From Corynebacterium urealyticum DSM 7109 (GTDB taxonomy: Bacteria > Actinomycetota > Actinomycetes > Mycobacteriales > Mycobacteriaceae), in contig NC_010545.1 in NCBI RefSeq assembly GCF_000069945.1, positions 496,001 through 560,000 on the forward strand: a stretch of DNA of 64,000 nucleotides, given 5' to 3'. A model generated the notes under the pieces. It saw nothing but the letters and a program-made list of their open reading frames with translations, was not told the origin of the DNA and did no database searches. This document shows, in pieces, positions 45,929 to 55,012 of the stretch. Position numbers and translations under genes: made by a program. Numbering within the stretch: position 1 is the stretch's first letter; every line of letters begins with the position of its first letter.

Positions 45929-47452
45929 GTGGAAAACCACGTTGTCCGTACCCGAAAGTCTGCCGAAGAGTTCCCCAGGGAAGAACACCTGGCCTGGAAG
46001 ATCGCGACGATGGCCGCCGACCCTGTCGCCGTCGACGAGGACGTCGAGGAGATGGTCGTCAACCGCGTGATCGACAACGCGGCCGTCGCGGTGGCCTCGG
46101 TGCTGCGCCGCCCGGTGTCCTCTGCCCGCGCCCAGGCGCTGTCGGTTGGCCGACCGCTGCAGGGGGAGGGCGCGACCGTTTTCGGTGTTGCAGAAAGGGT
46201 GTCCCCGGAGTGGGCGGCCTGGGCCAATGGGGTGGCGGTGCGGGAGCTGGACTTCCACGACACCTTCCTGGCCGCGGACTACTCCCACCCAGGGGATAAT
46301 ATTCCCGCCGTGCTCGCGGTCGCCCAACACCGCGGGGCGGACCTGGGGCTGAGCGGCAAGGACGTGATCCGCGGGATTACCACCGCCTACGAGACCCAGG
46401 TCAACCTTGTGAAGGGGATTTGCCTACATAAACACAAGATCGACCACGTGGCCCACCTGGGCCCGGGAGTGGCTGCGGGGCTGGGGACCCTGTTGTCGCT
46501 GGATCCGGAGCAGACCTACCAGGCCATCGGCCAGGCGCTGCACACCACGACCGCGACCCGCCAATCCCGCAAGGGAGAGATCTCCAGCTGGAAGGCCCAC
46601 GCCCCAGCCTTCGCAGGGAAGATGGGCATCGAGGCTGTGGACCGCGCATTGCGCGGAGAGGGTGCGCCCGCCCCGATCTGGGAGGGGGAGGATGGCGTGA
46701 TCGCCTGGCTCCTCGACGGACCGGAGGGCGAGTACAAGGTTCCGCTGCCGGAGACGGGGGAGCCCAAGCGCGGAATCATGGACACCTACACCAAGGAACA
46801 CTCAGCCGAGTACCAATCCCAGGCGCCCATCGACCTAGCCCGGCGCATGCGCGATCAGGTCGGCGACCTCAACCAGATCGAATCCATCGTGCTGCACACC
46901 AGCCACCACACGCACTACGTCATCGGCACCGGCTCCGGAGACCCGCAGAAATTTGACCCGTACGCCTCGCGCGAGACCCTCGACCACTCGGTGATGTACA
47001 TCTTCGCCGTGGCTCTCGAGGACGGCACGTGGCACCACGAGCACAGCTACGCCCCGGAACGGGCGCAGCGACCAGAAACCATCGAGCTGTGGCGGAAGAT
47101 CTCCACGGTGGAGGACCCGGAGTGGACCCGCCGCTACCACTCCGACGACCCCGCGGAAAAGGCCTTCGGGGCACGCGCGGTGATCACGTTGAAGGACGGC
47201 ACCGTCATCGAGGACGAGCTTGCCGTCGCCGACGCTCACCCGTTGGGCGAACGGCCCTTCGAACGAGCCAACTACGTCGAAAAATTCCGGACCCTGGCGG
47301 AGGGCGTCATCGACGAAGCGGAGCAGAACCGCTTCCTGGACGCAGCCGAAAACCTGCCTGCGATGAGTGCTGCGGACTTCGGGGAACTCAACATCCGATT
47401 CTCCGCGGACACCCTGGCCCGCGCGCCTCAGATCCCGCGGGGCATCTTCTAG
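45929..47452 (+). CDS. prpD: 2-methylcitrate dehydratase PrpD
   Basis: A 507-residue MmgE/PrpD-family enzyme that dehydrates 2-methylcitrate in propionate breakdown. Family segments: [80 protein letters not shown] and [20 protein letters not shown]. The GTG at 45929 has AGGAGG 6 bases upstream and is preferred to the in-frame GTG at 45914, which lies inside that ribosome binding site. A -10 box TATTAT is at 45888-45893. prpC follows after 140 bases; no prpB lies between. Confidence 0.94.
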   Translation: MENHVVRTRKSAEEFPREEHLAWKIATMAADPVAVDEDVEEMVVNRVIDNAAVAVASVLRRPVSSARAQALSVGRPLQGEGATVFGVAERVSPEWAAWANGVAVRELDFHDTFLAADYSHPGDNIPAVLAVAQHRGADLGLSGKDVIRGITTAYETQVNLVKGICLHKHKIDHVAHLGPGVAAGLGTLLSLDPEQTYQAIGQALHTTTATRQSRKGEISSWKAHAPAFAGKMGIEAVDRALRGEGAPAPIWEGEDGVIAWLLDGPEGEYKVPLPETGEPKRGIMDTYTKEHSAEYQSQAPIDLARRMRDQVGDLNQIESIVLHTSHHTHYVIGTGSGDPQKFDPYASRETLDHSVMYIFAVALEDGTWHHEHSYAPERAQRPETIELWRKISTVEDPEWTRRYHSDDPAEKAFGARAVITLKDGTVIEDELAVADAHPLGERPFERANYVEKFRTLAEGVIDEAEQNRFLDAAENLPAMSAADFGELNIRFSADTLARAPQIPRGIF

Positions 47453-47592
47453 CGCGCAGCAGAGCCCCGGGGGTGCGAAGGAACCGGGAAGACCAGCAGC
47501 AACCGATTCCACGCAACACCCGCTTCACAGCAGCGCCAAAACCCAAGTGCACCACCTGAGCCACAGCAACGAGGAGCAAAGGAGCTTCCATC

Positions 47593-48780
47593 ATGAGCAC
47601 GAACACTCAGAACGCCAACACTCAGAACACCACAGCCGAACAGCCGGAGGTCCGCAAGGGGCTCTACGGTGTGGTCGCCGACTACACCAGCGTGTCAAAG
47701 GTCATGCCGGAGACGAACTCGCTGACCTATCGCGGCTACGCGGTCCAAGATCTCGTCGAGAACTGCAGCTTTGAGGAGGTCTTCTACCTCCTGTGGAACG
47801 GCGAACTGCCCACCGAAGCCCAGCTCACCGAGTTCAACAAGGCAGGCCGCTCCTACCGCAAGCTCGATGCCGGGCTCATCTCTCTGATCCACTCCCTGCC
47901 CACCGACTGCCACCCCATGGACGTCATGCGCACCTCGGTGAGCTACATGGGAACCAAGGATCCGGAGCACTTCACCCCAAACCGGGAGCACATCACGCAC
48001 GTTGGCCACAACCTGCTGGCACAGCTGCCGATGGCCATGGCGATGGACATCCGCCGCCGAAAGGGCGAGGACATCGTCGCCCCGGACCCGGAGAAGGGGG
48101 TGGCGGAAAACCTGCTGGCCATGGTCTTCGGCAACGGGCCGGACTCGCCGGCGAGTAACCCGGAGGACGTGCGAGACTTCGAGAAATCCCTCATCCTCTA
48201 CGCCGAGCACTCCTTCAACGCCTCCACCTTCACCAGCCGCGTCATCACCTCGACGCGCTCCGACGTGTACTCCGCGATCACCGGCGCGATCGGCGCGCTG
48301 AAGGGGCCGCTGCACGGTGGTGCCAATGAGTTCGTCATGCACACCATGCTGGAGGTCGACGACCCGGCGAAGGCAGAGGAGTGGGTGAATAAGACGCTGG
48401 ATAACAAGGACCTCATCATGGGCTTCGGCCACCGTGTCTATAAGAACGGGGATAGTCGCGTGCCGAGCATGGAGCAGTCCTTCCGCGCACTGGCCGAGCG
48501 CCACGATGGGGCCAAGTGGGTGGCGATGTACGAGAACCTCGCCGCGGCGATGGACAAGCGCACCGGGATTAAGCCGAACCTCGACTTCCCAGCCGGCCCT
48601 GCCTACTACCTGCTGGGCTTCCCGGTGGACTTCTTCACGCCGCTATTCGTCATCGCCCGCGTGGCGGGGTGGACGGCGCACATCGTGGAGCAGTATGAGA
48701 ACAACTCGCTGATTCGCCCGCTGTCGACCTACAACGGGCCCGAGCAGCGGAAGGTCGTGCCGATTGCCCAGCGAGGCTGA
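47593..48780 (+). CDS. prpC: 2-methylcitrate synthase PrpC
   Basis: A 395-residue citrate-synthase-fold enzyme condensing propionyl-CoA with oxaloacetate. Seen: KGLYGVVADYTSVSKVMPET and LTYRGYAVQDLVENCSFEEV (the N-terminal signature of methylcitrate synthases), AEHSFNASTFTSRVITSTRS with the catalytic His, GALKGPLHGGANEFVMHTML and MGFGHRVYKNGDSR. The first ~17 residues are an Asn/Thr/Gln-rich tail. ATG 47593; GGAGC precedes it. Downstream are four imperfect copies of a 15-base motif beginning at its last codons. Confidence 0.93.
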   Translation: MSTNTQNANTQNTTAEQPEVRKGLYGVVADYTSVSKVMPETNSLTYRGYAVQDLVENCSFEEVFYLLWNGELPTEAQLTEFNKAGRSYRKLDAGLISLIHSLPTDCHPMDVMRTSVSYMGTKDPEHFTPNREHITHVGHNLLAQLPMAMAMDIRRRKGEDIVAPDPEKGVAENLLAMVFGNGPDSPASNPEDVRDFEKSLILYAEHSFNASTFTSRVITSTRSDVYSAITGAIGALKGPLHGGANEFVMHTMLEVDDPAKAEEWVNKTLDNKDLIMGFGHRVYKNGDSRVPSMEQSFRALAERHDGAKWVAMYENLAAAMDKRTGIKPNLDFPAGPAYYLLGFPVDFFTPLFVIARVAGWTAHIVEQYENNSLIRPLSTYNGPEQRKVVPIAQRG

Positions 48781-48851
48781 TTTGGGCCCAGCGAAGCTGA
48801 TGACCAGGTCGCACAGCGAAGTTGGGGGCCGGAGCACCCAGCGAAGCTGAT
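48767..48851. repeat. Four imperfect copies of a 15-base motif at the prpC 3' end
   Basis: CCCAGCGAAGCTGAT or close variants start at 48767 (within the last prpC codons and stop), 48787, 48812 (most diverged) and 48837, spaced 20-25 bases. Each contains GCGA(A/G)G(C/T)T. The copies are direct, not inverted, so they are not a terminator. They look like a local duplication of the gene end. Confidence 0.7.
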
Positions 48852-48899
48852 ACCGGCGGCGCGCCGGGGCAGTGAGCGTATCAGCTGCCCTGGCTGTGG

Positions 48900-49550
48900 C
48901 TAGCGGTTCCAGAAGTCCGAGACGCTGAACCCGAAGTGCTCCAGCGCCCGGCGCACCAGCGGCAGGGAAAGCCCAATGACGCTGGAGGGATCCCCCTCGA
49001 TGCGGTCGATGAACCAGCCACCGAGAGCCTCCAGCGTGAAAGCACCCGCGCAGCCCCAGGGCTCACCGGAGGCGGCGTAGGCCTCGATGTCTTTATCGCT
49101 GGCATCTGCGAAGAACACGCTGGTGGCCGAGGATCCCTCGAACCATTGCCCGCCGTGGTAGATCGCGTGCCCGGTGATCAGCTCCGCCCGCTTGCCCCGT
49201 TGCTGCTGCCAGCGGCGCACGGTTTCCTCCGCGGTGTGGGGCTTGCCCTGCAGTTCCCCGTCGAGCAGCAGCATGCTGTCCCCACCAATCAGGACGTCGC
49301 CCTCGCCGAGCTGGAGCCCGTCTTCCAGGACGGCATTCGCCTTGGCCTTGGCCAAGTGGCAGACCTTCTCGGCGGGGGTGGGGGTGCGCCCCTGGCTCGC
49401 GGCCTCGTCGATCAAACGCTGAATCGCGGCGTCCTCGTCCACACCGGAGACCTGGACTACTGGCTCCACCCCGGCGCTGCGCAGGATGGACAGCCGGGAG
49501 GGGGAGGAGGACGCCAGCACGATGCGTGGGCTGGCCTGTGAATCAGGCAT
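48900..49550 (-). CDS. maf: Maf-like nucleoside triphosphate pyrophosphatase
   Basis: A 216-residue house-cleaning pyrophosphatase. The N-terminal RIVLASSSPSRLSILRSAGV and LIGGDSMLLLDGELQGKPHT motifs define the Maf family, which hydrolyses modified or canonical NTPs; GCAGAFTLEALGGWFIDRIE and VIGLSLPLVRRALEHFG complete the fold. AGGAG lies upstream of the ATG. It is the last gene of accD-accE-maf, an arrangement conserved in corynebacteria. Confidence 0.94.
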   Translation of the reverse strand: MPDSQASPRIVLASSSPSRLSILRSAGVEPVVQVSGVDEDAAIQRLIDEAASQGRTPTPAEKVCHLAKAKANAVLEDGLQLGEGDVLIGGDSMLLLDGELQGKPHTAEETVRRWQQQRGKRAELITGHAIYHGGQWFEGSSATSVFFADASDKDIEAYAASGEPWGCAGAFTLEALGGWFIDRIEGDPSSVIGLSLPLVRRALEHFGFSVSDFWNR

Positions 49551-49612
49551 GTCTCGCTCCTTGAAGGGGATGGGAGTAGTCAGCGGCGAGCAGCCGCCAT
49601 CAGACGTGGTCG

Positions 49613-49945
49613 CTAGGCCTGCGGCAAATTCGGGCTTCGGAAGCCTGCCGGGTTTGGCTCCGGTGCGTTGGGAAAAGGCTCGGCGGCGGAGCCGTACCAG
49701 CCGCGGGTGTCCGGCTTCGCGCGACGGCGCTCCTCGGCCTTTTCGGTGAGCTCACCCACCAACTTCTCTAGGGCCTGGCGCTGTTCTGGCGTGGGATTGC
49801 CCTTCACCACCTCGACGGCTGCCTGTCGCCCCGCCTGAGGTGCTTCCTGCTCAGCCGACGCCGCGCCGGTGCGGTGCGTCAACCGTGCGCTGGTGATCTC
49901 TGTGGGCTGTGTACTGCGGCGGGCGCGGGAAAACTTTCTGCTCAT
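49613..49945 (-). CDS. accE: Acyl-CoA carboxylase epsilon subunit
   Basis: A 110-residue basic protein. The central AAVEVVKGNPTPEQRQALEK followed by LVGELTEKAEERRR and a tail with GWYGSAAE matches the small epsilon subunit of actinobacterial acyl-CoA carboxylases, which stabilises the AccA-AccD complex. The ~45-residue N-terminal part is disordered and Arg/Thr-rich, longer than usual. It lies between accD and maf on the same strand. Confidence 0.85.
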   Translation of the reverse strand: MSRKFSRARRSTQPTEITSARLTHRTGAASAEQEAPQAGRQAAVEVVKGNPTPEQRQALEKLVGELTEKAEERRRAKPDTRGWYGSAAEPFPNAPEPNPAGFRSPNLPQA

Positions 49946-49993
49946 GGGTGCTCCAAACGGGGGCTCGGCGGGGCTGGGGGGCGCAGCGGGGCG

Positions 49994-51490
49994 CTAGAAC
50001 GTGACGATGCTGTGCTTGCGCGGGTAGCCGTCCTCAACCTTGCGCTCCAGCAGGCCGAGGCCTTCGACCAGCTTCTGGCGGGTCTCGCTCGGCGGCAGCA
50101 CCGCATCCACCAGCCCGCTCGCGGCGGCCTCGTAGGGATCCTGGGCGGTCGCCTCGTCCGCGCCGATCTCGGCGGCGAAGGTATCCGCGTCCGCCACCGC
50201 GACCTCCGCGGTCGGCCACGCGAAGACCAGGTCCGTGCCCATCCGCTTCGCAGCCAGGGCCAGGTAGGCGGAGCCGGTGGCCTTGCGGGTGATCACCGTG
50301 ATCTTGCCGACCGATGCTGCAGCCGTGGTGTGGAAAAGCTTCGCGGTGCGGCGGATGACCGGCGCGTCCGCCTCCTCCGGCAGGAAGCCCGGGGCGTCGA
50401 CGAAGGAGACCAGGGGGACGTTAAAGGCGTCGCAGAGCTGGATGAAGTAGCTGACCTTTTCCGCGGAGTCGATGTCGATGCCGCCGGCCTTCACGGTCGG
50501 CTGGTTGGCGATCACGCCGATTGCTCGTCCCTCGAGGCGGGCGAAGCCGGTGATGATGTTCGGTGCGAAGCCCAGGCCGAGCTCCAGCAGGCTGTCCTCG
50601 TCCAGGACTGCGGCCAGCACATCGCGCACGTCGTAGGTTTCGGACGCGGAGTCCGGGATCAGGTGGTTGATCTCGTGGACCAGGGCAGCGTCATCGGCGC
50701 CCTCCTCGGCGCGGCGGTTCGCCAGCTCAGTGTTCACCGGCTCCGTGGCCGGGGCGATTGCCCGGTTATTGGAGGGCAGGTAGCTCAGCACGTCGGCCAC
50801 CGTGTCCTGTGCAGCGGACTCGTCGGGAACCACGATGTGGGCGGTGCCAGTCTCCTGTGCCTCGACCACCCCGCCCGCGTTGGCGTCCATGGACAGGGAG
50901 CCCTGCCCGTCGACGGAGATGACGACGTCGGACATCGCGATCCCGTGCACCTGAACGCCACGGCACTCGCCGGCGACGACCGCGATCTGCGGGATCACGC
51001 CGGAGGCCTGGGACTGCAGGCGAAGGATGCGGGAGTACATGTCCAGGGCGATGATGCCTTCCTTGAGGCGGGCACCGGCGCCGTCGTAGAAACCGATCAC
51101 TGGGGTGCCGGACTTCAGTGCCAGCTCCAGCACCTTGATGATCTTCGCGCCGGTCGTCTCGCCGATCTTGCCCTCGAACAGGGTCGCGTCCTGCGAGAAG
51201 ACACAGACCGGGCGACCGTCGATGGTGCCGTGGCCGGTGACGACGCCATCGGTCAGCGGGCGCTCTTTCTCCAGATCGAAGGCCTTGGAGCGGTGGCGGG
51301 CCAGGGCGTCGATCTCCACGAAGCTGCCATCATCCAGCAGTGCTTCCACCCGTTCGCGGGCAGTGAGGCGACCGGCGCCGTGCACCTCCCGCACCGCGTC
51401 CTCACCGGCGGGTTGGCGGGATTTCGCCAGGCGATCCTGGAGATCCGCGATCTTGCCGGCCGTGGTGGACGTGTCATTCTGAGGATTCAT
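49994..51490 (-). CDS. Divergent acyl-CoA carboxylase beta subunit (DtsR/AccD-like)
   Basis: A 498-residue carboxyltransferase, shorter than the ~540 of DtsR1/PccB. The frame is intact and the N-terminus is typical (AGKIADLQDRLAKSRQPAGE, AGRLTARERVEALLDDGSF). The first acyl-CoA oxyanion loop, AGGxxYxPALTD in relatives, is here GECRGVQVHGIAMSDVV (residues ~174-190), and ~20 residues around the usual MFVTGPDVIKxVTGE are missing. The second, RKAYGGAY, is RKATGSAY, and the following alanine/glycine-rich loop is replaced by ADADTFAAEIGADEATAQDP. Position between birA and accE is that of the housekeeping beta subunit. It may be inactive, altered in substrate, or structural. Confidence 0.85.
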   Translation of the reverse strand: MNPQNDTSTTAGKIADLQDRLAKSRQPAGEDAVREVHGAGRLTARERVEALLDDGSFVEIDALARHRSKAFDLEKERPLTDGVVTGHGTIDGRPVCVFSQDATLFEGKIGETTGAKIIKVLELALKSGTPVIGFYDGAGARLKEGIIALDMYSRILRLQSQASGVIPQIAVVAGECRGVQVHGIAMSDVVISVDGQGSLSMDANAGGVVEAQETGTAHIVVPDESAAQDTVADVLSYLPSNNRAIAPATEPVNTELANRRAEEGADDAALVHEINHLIPDSASETYDVRDVLAAVLDEDSLLELGLGFAPNIITGFARLEGRAIGVIANQPTVKAGGIDIDSAEKVSYFIQLCDAFNVPLVSFVDAPGFLPEEADAPVIRRTAKLFHTTAAASVGKITVITRKATGSAYLALAAKRMGTDLVFAWPTAEVAVADADTFAAEIGADEATAQDPYEAAASGLVDAVLPPSETRQKLVEGLGLLERKVEDGYPRKHSIVTF

Positions 51491-51592
51491 GGCACACAGT
51501 GTAGATCATGCGGCGGCGGAGTCCTCGTGCCACACGGGCTGGGCGGCTGTGGTCGGCGGGGTGTGTCCGCGCCGTGTTCTAACATCAAGGGC

Positions 51593-52474
51593 ATGCAAAC
51601 TTCTCGTGTTCTTCTCGACTCCGCCACCTTGCGCGAGGTGCTGCCGGCCCTCGGCTGTGGGGCCGTGGAGGTACTCGATCAGACGACGAGCACCAATAGC
51701 GTGCTTGCTGAGCAGGTCCGGGCGGCGTTAGCAGCGGGCGAGGAGGTGCCGGAGTTCTCCGTACTCTTCGCCGAGGAGCAGACGCAGGGTCGGGGGCGGC
51801 TGGATCGGGCGTGGGGTGCGCCGCGCAGCAGCCAGCTGATCGTCTCTGTGGCAGCCCGACTGCCGGGGGTGGATGTGGCGAACCGGCTGGGCCTTTTGCC
51901 GCTGCTGACCGGTGTCGCAGCGGTGGACGCAGTGCGCGCGGTCAGCGCGGCAGCCGGTGCGGAGGTGCCTGCGGAGCTGAAGTGGCCCAATGACCTGATG
52001 GTGGACGGCCGCAAGCTCGGTGGAATCCTCGTGGAGGCCGTACAGCTTGAACCCGAACCGATCGTGGTGATCGGCCTGGGACTGAACGTGGATCTTCAGC
52101 GCTCGGAGCTGCCGGTGCCGCACGCGACCTCCTTGGTTCTGGAGGGCATGCCGGGGGGCCAGGGGGCCACCGAGCATGGCCCCGGGGTGCGCACCCGCCT
52201 GGCCATCGCGCTGATCGACGAGCTGTTCAGCGGGCTGCGCCGCTTCATCCAGCTGGGCGGGGCGCCGCAAAGCGTGCTGCCGCGCTACCGGCAGGTCGTG
52301 TCCACCCTGGGCACGAAGGTGGTCGTCCACCTTCCGGACGGCACGACCACCCACGGGGTCGCCCGCGACGTGGAGGGCACCGGTGCGCTGATTGTGGACG
52401 TCGACGGTGGCGGCGAGTTGGTCGTCGCCGCCGGGGACGTCACCCACCTCCGGCCCGCGGAAGGGGAACGCTGA
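51593..52474 (+). CDS. birA: Biotin-[acetyl-CoA-carboxylase] ligase BirA
   Basis: A 293-residue enzyme attaching biotin to AccBC and other BCCP domains. The biotinyl-AMP loop is AEEQTQGRGRLDRAWGAP (residues ~60-77); LKWPNDLMVDGRKLGGILVE carries the catalytic Lys and Asp; VIGLGLNVD and a C-terminal SH3-like domain follow. There is no N-terminal DNA-binding domain, so it is a ligase only, not a repressor. The ATG at 51593 is 7 bases after TAACAT, without a Shine-Dalgarno, suggesting a leaderless mRNA. The long open frame upstream is antisense to accD and not part of it. Confidence 0.94.
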   Translation: MQTSRVLLDSATLREVLPALGCGAVEVLDQTTSTNSVLAEQVRAALAAGEEVPEFSVLFAEEQTQGRGRLDRAWGAPRSSQLIVSVAARLPGVDVANRLGLLPLLTGVAAVDAVRAVSAAAGAEVPAELKWPNDLMVDGRKLGGILVEAVQLEPEPIVVIGLGLNVDLQRSELPVPHATSLVLEGMPGGQGATEHGPGVRTRLAIALIDELFSGLRRFIQLGGAPQSVLPRYRQVVSTLGTKVVVHLPDGTTTHGVARDVEGTGALIVDVDGGGELVVAAGDVTHLRPAEGER

Positions 52475-53016
52475 TGGCTTTCGGGAAAATCACCTTCGAA
52501 CCAGGCGAGCGGATCCTTGCGGAGCTGTGCCCCAACCGCCGCTCCCTGGTCTTCCCCGTGTTCGAGCTCCTGCTGATCACCGGGGTCACCTGGGCGCTGA
52601 TCGGGCTGATCGACCACTTCCTCGACGCGGAGGCTCTCCGGCTGCTCGGCTATAGCCTGCGAGTGCCCAGCCAGCTGGCACAGCAGGTTGGCGAACCGCT
52701 GTACGTCGCAGCCCAGTGGGGTCGGCGCGCGCTGGTGGTGCTGTGGCTCTTCCTGGCCTGGCGGCGCTGCGGGAGCCAGATGGTCTTCCGCGCCCGCAGT
52801 CGGATGATGCTCACCAACGAACGCCTCATCACCGCGACCGGGCACTGGCGCAGCCAGACCGCGCAGGTGCCGCTGGAATACATCGTCGATGCCCGCGCGA
52901 AAGGTTCCACCGTCTCCGTGTTCGTGATGGGTACCCGCAATCCGATCGTGCTGCGGGACGTGCCTTATGCCAAACGCTTCGTCCGCCTGATCCGCAGCTA
53001 CACGCGGGCACTATGA
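52474..53016 (+). CDS. PH-like (bPH2) domain membrane protein
   Basis: A 180-residue protein with two hydrophobic segments (LVFPVFELLLITGVTWALIG near residues 27-46; RRALVVLWLFLAWRR near residue 90) followed by a bacterial PH-like domain: RSRMMLTNERLITATGHWRS and VPLEYIVDARAKGSTVSVFV. Such proteins are common next to purK in corynebacteria; the function is unknown. Its ATG overlaps the birA stop (TGATG), and its stop overlaps the purK ATG by 4 bases. Confidence 0.82.
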   Translation: MAFGKITFEPGERILAELCPNRRSLVFPVFELLLITGVTWALIGLIDHFLDAEALRLLGYSLRVPSQLAQQVGEPLYVAAQWGRRALVVLWLFLAWRRCGSQMVFRARSRMMLTNERLITATGHWRSQTAQVPLEYIVDARAKGSTVSVFVMGTRNPIVLRDVPYAKRFVRLIRSYTRAL

Positions 53017-54347
53017 TTGGCCGTGTGAAAGATTCAGCTCATTCTTCTGCACCATCCGCTTCCGACTCCAACGCTGAGGCCAGCATGACCCGCGCCGCCG
53101 ACTGGTCCATCGCCCGAGCGGCTGCCCACGCGCCGGGCGCCCCGCTGGTGACCATCATCGGCGACGGTCAGCTGGCCCGCATGATGCAGCAGGAGGCCGT
53201 GGAACTGGGCCTGTCTGCTCGCGTGCTCGCAGGCTCCGCCGCCGCCTCCGCCGCGCAGGTCACCGCGGACGTCGTGCTGGGGGACTACACCAATAAGGCA
53301 CACGTCCTGGAGGTCTCCACGGACGCCGACGCCGTGACCTTCGACCACGAGCACGTGCCGAATGAGTTCCTCGACGAGCTCATCGCCGCCGGCATCAACG
53401 TCCAGCCGCAGCCGAAGGCCCTGATCAATGCGCAGGACAAGCTGATACAGCGTCAGCGACTCTCCGAGCTGGGGGCCCCGGTGCCGGCCTTCACCGCCAT
53501 CGAGAACACCGAGGACGCCGCCTCGTTCTGGGCCACCACCGGCGGCAAGGTCTGCCTCAAGGCCCGCCGCGGTGGCTACGACGGCAAGGGCGTGTGGTTC
53601 CCGGATTCCGAGGCCGAGCTCAATGAGCTGGTCGCCGAGCTGCTGGACCAGGACGTTCCGCTGATGGCTGAGGAAAAGGTGGTGCTGGTCCGCGAGCTCT
53701 CCGCGCTGGTTGCCCGCACCCCGTCAGGGGAGGCGAAGGCCTGGCCGATCACCGAATCCGTCCAGGAGCGCGGCATCTGCGTGGAGGCCGTCGCCCCAGC
53801 ACCGGGCCACGACGGTGAGGTGCTGAACCAGGCCCGCGAACTGTCCCGCACCATCGCCACCGAGCTGGACGTCACCGGCGTGCTCGCCGTCGAGCTCTTT
53901 GAGTTCCGAGACGCCGAGGGCGAGCTGGCGATCAGCGTCAACGAGCTGGCCATGCGTCCGCACAACACCGGGCACTGGACCCAGAACGGGTCCGTGACCA
54001 GCCAGTTCGAGCAGCACCTGCGTGCGGTGCTGGATCGCCCGCTGGGCAGCACGGATCTCACCGCGCCCGCCACGGTCATGGCCAATGTGCTGGGGCACGA
54101 CGATGCTGACCCGGCCATGCCGATGCACGAGCGGATGGACCAGGTCTGGCGCCGCTTCCCGGCGGCGAAGATCCACATGTACGGCAAGGACTGGCGCCCG
54201 CGCCGCAAGATCGGGCACGTCAATCTCTCCCTGCCCGCCGACCAGCCCGCGACCGACGAGGCGGTGGCACAGCTGCGCCGCGAGGCCCGCCTGGCCGCGG
54301 ACTTCCTCGTCGCCGCCGAGTGGTCCGACGGCTGGACCGAAGCTTAA
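53013..54347 (+). CDS. purK: 5-(carboxyamino)imidazole ribonucleotide synthase PurK
   Basis: A 444-residue ATP-grasp enzyme making N5-CAIR from AIR, bicarbonate and ATP in purine synthesis. The N-terminal pre-ATP-grasp domain has VTIIGDGQLARMMQQEAVEL; the grasp domain has KARRGGYDGKGVW and VAVELFEFRDAEGELAISVN, ending in ELAMRPHNTGHWTQNG. The first ~40 residues are a disordered Ser/Ala-rich extension. Start: ATG 53013 overlapping the upstream stop; GTG at 53025 and ATG at 53085 are in-frame alternatives. purE follows after 30 bases. Confidence 0.94.
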   Translation: MIGRVKDSAHSSAPSASDSNAEASMTRAADWSIARAAAHAPGAPLVTIIGDGQLARMMQQEAVELGLSARVLAGSAAASAAQVTADVVLGDYTNKAHVLEVSTDADAVTFDHEHVPNEFLDELIAAGINVQPQPKALINAQDKLIQRQRLSELGAPVPAFTAIENTEDAASFWATTGGKVCLKARRGGYDGKGVWFPDSEAELNELVAELLDQDVPLMAEEKVVLVRELSALVARTPSGEAKAWPITESVQERGICVEAVAPAPGHDGEVLNQARELSRTIATELDVTGVLAVELFEFRDAEGELAISVNELAMRPHNTGHWTQNGSVTSQFEQHLRAVLDRPLGSTDLTAPATVMANVLGHDDADPAMPMHERMDQVWRRFPAAKIHMYGKDWRPRRKIGHVNLSLPADQPATDEAVAQLRREARLAADFLVAAEWSDGWTEA

Positions 54348-54377
54348 AAACCGATCAGCCCCAGGAGGTACACAAAC

Positions 54378-54905
54378 ATGACTAGCAACAAGAACTCTGC
54401 CCCCACCGGCCCGCAGGTCGGCCTGATCATGGGCTCTGATTCCGACTGGCCGACCGTCGAGCCTGCCGCCGAGGTGCTGGCCGAGTTCGGCATCCCCATG
54501 GAGATCGGCGTGGTGTCCGCGCACCGCACCCCGGAGCGCATGCTGGACTACGCCCGCGAGGCGCACAAGAACGGCGTGAAGGTCATCATCGCTTGCGCCG
54601 GGGGTGCTGCGCACCTGCCGGGCATGGTCTCTGCCGCCACGCCGCTGCCGGTCATCGGCATCCCGCGGGCGCTGAAGAACCTCGACGGCCTGGACTCCCT
54701 GCTCTCCATCGTGCAGATGCCAGCGGGCGTTCCGACCGCCACCGTCTCCATTGACGGCGCGAAGAATGCGGGCCTGCTGGCCGTCCGTATGCTCGCGGTG
54801 GCTGACCCGGAGCTCATGGAGCGGATGGTGAAGTACCAGGAGGATATGCGCGATAGCGTCATGGACAAGGACGCCGCCCTCAAGCGCAAGCTCCTCGGCG
54901 AGTAG
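54378..54905 (+). CDS. purE: N5-carboxyaminoimidazole ribonucleotide mutase PurE
   Basis: A 175-residue class I PurE that converts N5-CAIR to CAIR. Motifs: [39 protein letters not shown] with the catalytic His, [20 protein letters not shown] and [20 protein letters not shown]. It works with PurK, the gene directly before it. The Shine-Dalgarno is a perfect AGGAGG, 9 bases before the ATG. Confidence 0.96.
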   Translation: MTSNKNSAPTGPQVGLIMGSDSDWPTVEPAAEVLAEFGIPMEIGVVSAHRTPERMLDYAREAHKNGVKVIIACAGGAAHLPGMVSAATPLPVIGIPRALKNLDGLDSLLSIVQMPAGVPTATVSIDGAKNAGLLAVRMLAVADPELMERMVKYQEDMRDSVMDKDAALKRKLLGE

Positions 54906-55012
54906 CGCGGCTGCGTCCCCGCGGGCGTGCTGCCTCTCCGGGGAGCCACCCCGATAAGGCAGGTTGCTGGCTCCTGGAGACCCGCTGGGGCCACGTTGTA
55001 TGGTTTTCTCCT

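Noticed and set aside
49874..51592. Possible N-terminal fusion of ~570 residues to BirA
   Set aside because: The frame is open upstream of birA only because it runs antisense to accD; the -10 box and ATG at 51593 give a normal BirA start.
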